Source: Ignavibacteria bacterium
Lineage (GTDB): Bacteria; Bacteroidota; Ignavibacteria; Kapaibacteriales; UBA961
DNA length: 64,000 bases
Direction of reading: 5' to 3'
Assembly: GCA_947491315.1 (NCBI GenBank)
Contig: CANLII010000008.1
Span: forward strand, 1-64,000
Part shown: one piece after another, positions 60,592-64,000 of the stretch
How the letters are laid out: each line of letters opens with the position of its first letter
Position numbering within the stretch: position 1 is the first letter of the stretch
Made by a program: the position numbers and the translations under genes
Notes under the pieces: model-generated
Told to the model about the DNA's origin: nothing
Databases searched by the model: none
What the model saw: only the letters and a program-made list of their open reading frames with translations

Positions 60592-61466
60592 AAAGCAATA
60601 TTGTTTTTTCTGCAAATTTCAGCAGCAGGAGCATATCCAAGCGAAGCAGATTGTTTCAAATGCTGCAATGACATTTCTTGATTACCCATCTTGTCATAAC
60701 AAACTGCAAGATTATTATGTGCTACAGCATGATCCGGATGAGCTTTGATGACATCCGAAAATGCCTTCACAGCTTGTGGATATTCATTTCTCCAGAAATA
60801 ATATAATCCCACATTGTTTCCTGCCTCAGCAGGATTTCCGAGCTTATTGTGAATTGCCGACAATTCCACATATACATCGGTGTATTTTGGATTCAATGCA
60901 ATGGCTTTATTATAAGCATTCAAAGCATCTTGAAGTTGACCCAGCATTGCATAACTATTACCCATATTATAATGGGCCTCAACAAATTCCGGATTTAATT
61001 TGATCGCTTTTTTCAATTCATCTATTGATTTCTTGAATTCCTTCTTGGTATGATATGTAACCGCGATATTATTGAATCCAAGAGCTGAATCAGGTTTGAT
61101 TTCAATTGCGGAATTATACACTTCAATTGCTTTATCATACTCTCCCTTTCTTGTCAGAACAAATCCCAAAGAATACAATACATCAAGATTCTTGGAATCA
61201 ATCGATTTTGCTTTTTCTAATTGTTCTATGGCTTTATCTTGTTTATTGTCAAGGAGATACAACTTACTTTGCAATACATGTGCTTCAATACTTGACGGAT
61301 TTTCTATAAGTGCTTCTCCTATAGCTTTTTGAGCATTCTCCATCTCGCCGGCACGCATATACATTTCAGCTTTCAAAGTGGCAAATTCAGCCATGTCGGG
61401 ATGTTTTGTGCATGCATTCAGCAAGAACAGTCCAAAGCATAGAAAAAGTGGAGTTAATGCCTTCAT
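60588..61466 (-). CDS. TPR-repeat lipoprotein
   Basis: Lipobox LFLLNAC; TPR repeats (ALGFNNIAVTYHTKKEFKKSIDELKKAIKLNP). Confidence 0.87.
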   Translation of the reverse strand: MKALTPLFLCFGLFLLNACTKHPDMAEFATLKAEMYMRAGEMENAQKAIGEALIENPSSIEAHVLQSKLYLLDNKQDKAIEQLEKAKSIDSKNLDVLYSLGFVLTRKGEYDKAIEVYNSAIEIKPDSALGFNNIAVTYHTKKEFKKSIDELKKAIKLNPEFVEAHYNMGNSYAMLGQLQDALNAYNKAIALNPKYTDVYVELSAIHNKLGNPAEAGNNVGLYYFWRNEYPQAVKAFSDVIKAHPDHAVAHNNLAVCYDKMGNQEMSLQHLKQSASLGYAPAAEICRKNNIAF

Positions 61467-61517
61467 TGGAATGACCCATTACTATTATTGAATATGTCTT
61501 TATCTTAAAAGACATGG

Positions 61518-61525
61518 CAAAAATA
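61518..61525 (-). promoter_or_regulatory. Candidate Bacteroidota-type -7 box (TATTTTTG)
   Basis: TAnnTTTG match on minus strand, 52 nt before the TPR lipoprotein start. Confidence 0.4.
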
Positions 61526-61568
61526 CGAGTTTCCCATCTATCAAGCCATTATGTATGTTCTGAGGATG

Positions 61569-61576
61569 TATTTTTG
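61569..61576 (+). promoter_or_regulatory. Candidate -7 box (TATTTTTG) just before lpxB
   Basis: TAnnTTTG match ending 5 nt before the lpxB ATG at 61581. Confidence 0.35.
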
Positions 61577-61580
61577 CAAG

Positions 61581-62675
61581 ATGTCAAAACGAATATTCAT
61601 AGTTGCCGGCGAAATGTCGGGAGATATACATGGTGCTTTGCTCATGGAGCAATTGCAATTGCTTTTGCCTGATTGTATTATCGAAGGCATTGGCGGACCC
61701 TCCATGGAAGCTCGTGGACTTCGCTCAATTGTAGAGTTTTCCCAAATGAATGTTTCTGGTTTTCTGGAAGTAGTCAAGTCTTATCCAAAACTTCTTTCAA
61801 TATTACGGCAAGCCAAGCAGGCATTAAGCAATGGTGAATATGATGCATTCATTGCAATCGATTATCCGGGTTTTAATATGCGTCTCGGTGCATTTGCCAA
61901 ATCTCTGAATATACACTCCATTTGCTATATCGCACCTCAGTTATGGGCTTGGGGTGAGTCCAGAATTGAACAGGTGAAACAATCATATGACACAGTTTTA
62001 ACGGTTCTTCCATTCGAAGAAACATTTTTCGCAAAACATTCCGTTCAAGCACCTTTTGTTGGTCATCCATTATTGGATAGACCATATATGAAAGATATTT
62101 CTCGAGAAAGAGACTCTGCATTGATATGTCTCATGCCTGGGTCTCGCATGCAAGAGATCAAACATCATCTTCCGATATTGGAACAGATTGCCAAAGAGTT
62201 GATATCCAAGTCATATGAACCTGTGTATTGCATTCCCAAGCATTTGCATGCAGTAGTGCAGAATTCGATCAATTCGAAAAGTCAGATTTCTCATGATACC
62301 CCAAATATCATGTCAATTGCCAAAGCGGGAATTGTAAAAATGGGGACCAGTACATTGGAATCGGCTTTGATGAATATGCCAATGATAAGTTATTATTCCA
62401 CATCCTGGATTTCATATCAAATCTCCCGATCAAAAATCACATTACCATGGATTGCACTTCCAAATATTCTACTTGGGAAAACACTCATTCCTGAATTCAT
62501 ACAACAAGATGCGAATCCTGATCAGATGTTGACTGGGATATTATCACTTCTATCAGAACAAGAGCTTCACAATCAAATCAAAGGTTTTGACGAGATTCGG
62601 ACGATATTGGGAGGACCGGGCGCTTCGGAAAGAGCAGCCCAGATGATTGCCGATATTCTGGCATTGAGGAAATAA
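61581..62675 (+). CDS. lpxB: Lipid-A-disaccharide synthase
   Basis: IFIVAGEMSGDIHGALL; GIGGPSMEARGL; YIAPQLWAWGESRIEQVK; LLPGSR-equivalent LMPGSRMQEI. Confidence 0.94.
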   Translation: MSKRIFIVAGEMSGDIHGALLMEQLQLLLPDCIIEGIGGPSMEARGLRSIVEFSQMNVSGFLEVVKSYPKLLSILRQAKQALSNGEYDAFIAIDYPGFNMRLGAFAKSLNIHSICYIAPQLWAWGESRIEQVKQSYDTVLTVLPFEETFFAKHSVQAPFVGHPLLDRPYMKDISRERDSALICLMPGSRMQEIKHHLPILEQIAKELISKSYEPVYCIPKHLHAVVQNSINSKSQISHDTPNIMSIAKAGIVKMGTSTLESALMNMPMISYYSTSWISYQISRSKITLPWIALPNILLGKTLIPEFIQQDANPDQMLTGILSLLSEQELHNQIKGFDEIRTILGGPGASERAAQMIADILALRK

Positions 62676-62677
62676 CC

Positions 62678-63277
62678 ATGTTGATTCAAGCCGGCATACT
62701 ACTTTTGCGATTGATAGCAAGCACATGGAGATATACTAAAAGTGGTACTATTCCCGGAATAGAACCATCAGTCATTGCATTTTGGCATGAGTATATGCTG
62801 CCGGGTTGGCATCATCATGGAAATGTACATTCCATAGCACTGGTATCACAAAGCAAAGATGGAACCATACTGTCTCGATTATTACAACAATGGGGAATCA
62901 CTGCTGTTCGTGGAAGTAGTTCGAATTCAGGAAAAGAAGCTTTGGCAGAGGCAATAGAACAAGTCAAGAATGGAGCTACGCTTCTTCTCACTCCGGATGG
63001 TCCGAGAGGACCCCGCAGAATATTCAAAGCCGGAGCTATTATAGCGGCACAAAGAGCCGGTGTGCCATTATATCTCGCGAAAATCAATGAATCTCGAGTA
63101 TTTGTGTTTCAAAAAAGTTGGGATAGATTTAGATTACCGCTTCCATTTGCAAAGATTCACATAGAGTATATATCTATCTCCATACCACAAAATCACACTG
63201 AAAAAGAATATATAGATTCCGTAATTTCCGAGTGCCAATCACTCTTGAATGGAGAGTCCATATGTATGGATCCGTGA
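62678..63277 (+). CDS. DUF374 lysophospholipid acyltransferase-like protein
   Basis: FWHEYMLPGWHHHGN; LVSQSKDGTILSRLLQQWGITAVRGSSSNSGKEAL; TPDGPRGPRRIFKAGAI. Confidence 0.9.
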   Translation: MLIQAGILLLRLIASTWRYTKSGTIPGIEPSVIAFWHEYMLPGWHHHGNVHSIALVSQSKDGTILSRLLQQWGITAVRGSSSNSGKEALAEAIEQVKNGATLLLTPDGPRGPRRIFKAGAIIAAQRAGVPLYLAKINESRVFVFQKSWDRFRLPLPFAKIHIEYISISIPQNHTEKEYIDSVISECQSLLNGESICMDP

Positions 63278-64000
63278 TCAAAATCAGAAATCATTGTTTC
63301 GACAAAGGTTTCTTGAGCATAGTCAAAGCGATAGTGCCTGTGATAAGCATTGGAAATCTTGCAGTCGGTGGCACGGGAAAAACTCCATTCACACTCATGC
63401 TTGCACGAATAATGCGCGATCTGAATATTCCGGTTTCACTCCTTTCCAGTGGATATGGAAGATCAAGCATTGGAGAAATTATTGTAGTTTCCCAAGGAAC
63501 GCTAAGACCCGAAATCACTCCGGAAGAAGCAGGTGATGAAGTTTATATGCATGCTCTTAGCGGACTATATGAAACAATCATCGCAAATAAACCTAAGTAT
63601 AAAAGCATTGACCATTTCTCAACTCCAATAGTGATTGATGATGGTTTTCAGCATAGAAAGATACATCGCGATATAGACATCGTATTAGTAAGCAAGAAAG
63701 ATCTCACTGATTCACTACTTCCATTCGGAAGAATGCGTGAGCCTCTTGCATCTCTCAACAGGGCAGATATCATTGTTTGCACCGATGATGCACCTAAAGA
63801 AGCATTTGCTCCTTACATGAAATCAAATGCACTATTTTGTAGAACAGCATCCATCATGAAAGCACCCTATCCATTGGATGAATATGTGTCATCATTCAAT
63901 GAATATTCTCATTGTGAGATCACTGATCCTGTCATGGCAATTGCGGGCATAGCAAATCCGGAGCGTTTTTTGGACTCATTGACAAAGAATGGGATAATAG
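63262..64000 (+). CDS. lpxK: Tetraacyldisaccharide 4'-kinase, partial (runs off the window)
   Basis: Manual translation from ATG 63262: VISIGNLAVGGTGKTPFTLMLARIMRD...VIDDGFQHRKIHRDIDIVLVSKKDLTDSLLPFGRMREPLASLNRADIIVCT; open to the window end, so absent from the ORF track. Confidence 0.92.
   Translation, partial: MYGSVIKIRNHCFDKGFLSIVKAIVPVISIGNLAVGGTGKTPFTLMLARIMRDLNIPVSLLSSGYGRSSIGEIIVVSQGTLRPEITPEEAGDEVYMHALSGLYETIIANKPKYKSIDHFSTPIVIDDGFQHRKIHRDIDIVLVSKKDLTDSLLPFGRMREPLASLNRADIIVCTDDAPKEAFAPYMKSNALFCRTASIMKAPYPLDEYVSSFNEYSHCEITDPVMAIAGIANPERFLDSLTKNGII

Noticed and set aside
63249-63536. 95-aa + ORF overlapping the lpxK start
   Set aside because: Wrong frame; the lpxK frame from 63262 carries the diagnostic P-loop and DDGFQH motifs.

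Overview
This 64 kb, AT-rich, gene-dense window looks like chromosomal core from a Bacteroidota/Chlorobi-type bacterium, possibly Kapabacteria- or Ignavibacteria-like. That placement is inference from the T9SS-type secreted proteins, a PorQ/PorV-like barrel, the ileS-dksA-lspA order and TAnnTTTG-like promoter boxes. I assign about 54 CDSs. Most are housekeeping: trmB, aat, recR, pspA, rluD, lspA, dksA-like, ileS, def, gpmA, rsfS, argS, parA/parB, mrdA, mgtE, trhO, mpl, lpxB and lpxK. The lpxK gene runs off the right edge and is missing from the ORF track. There are also surface-polysaccharide genes (wzz/GT/wzx) and secreted proteins (two tandem metzincin-like proteases and a 1351-aa Ig-repeat protein). 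I saw no rRNA, tRNA, CRISPR, transposase or prophage. The items most worth follow-up are: (1) a type-2 IleRS whose HIGH signature reads GIHH; (2) an H1-like Lys/Ala gene with a 51-bp near-perfect minisatellite, inserted between ileS and a DksA-like gene that has its own Lys-rich tail; (3) a secreted-protein gene overlapping antisense TPR genes at both its 5' and 3' ends; (4) an alternating A/B Ig-module architecture in the 1351-aa protein; (5) an orphan solute-binding lipoprotein gene overlapping mrdA; (6) three direct CAGTATTC copies at helical-turn spacing before a flavoprotein gene; (7) two small uncharacterised proteins with internal duplications. I did not find a clear new multi-gene defence or mobile system.
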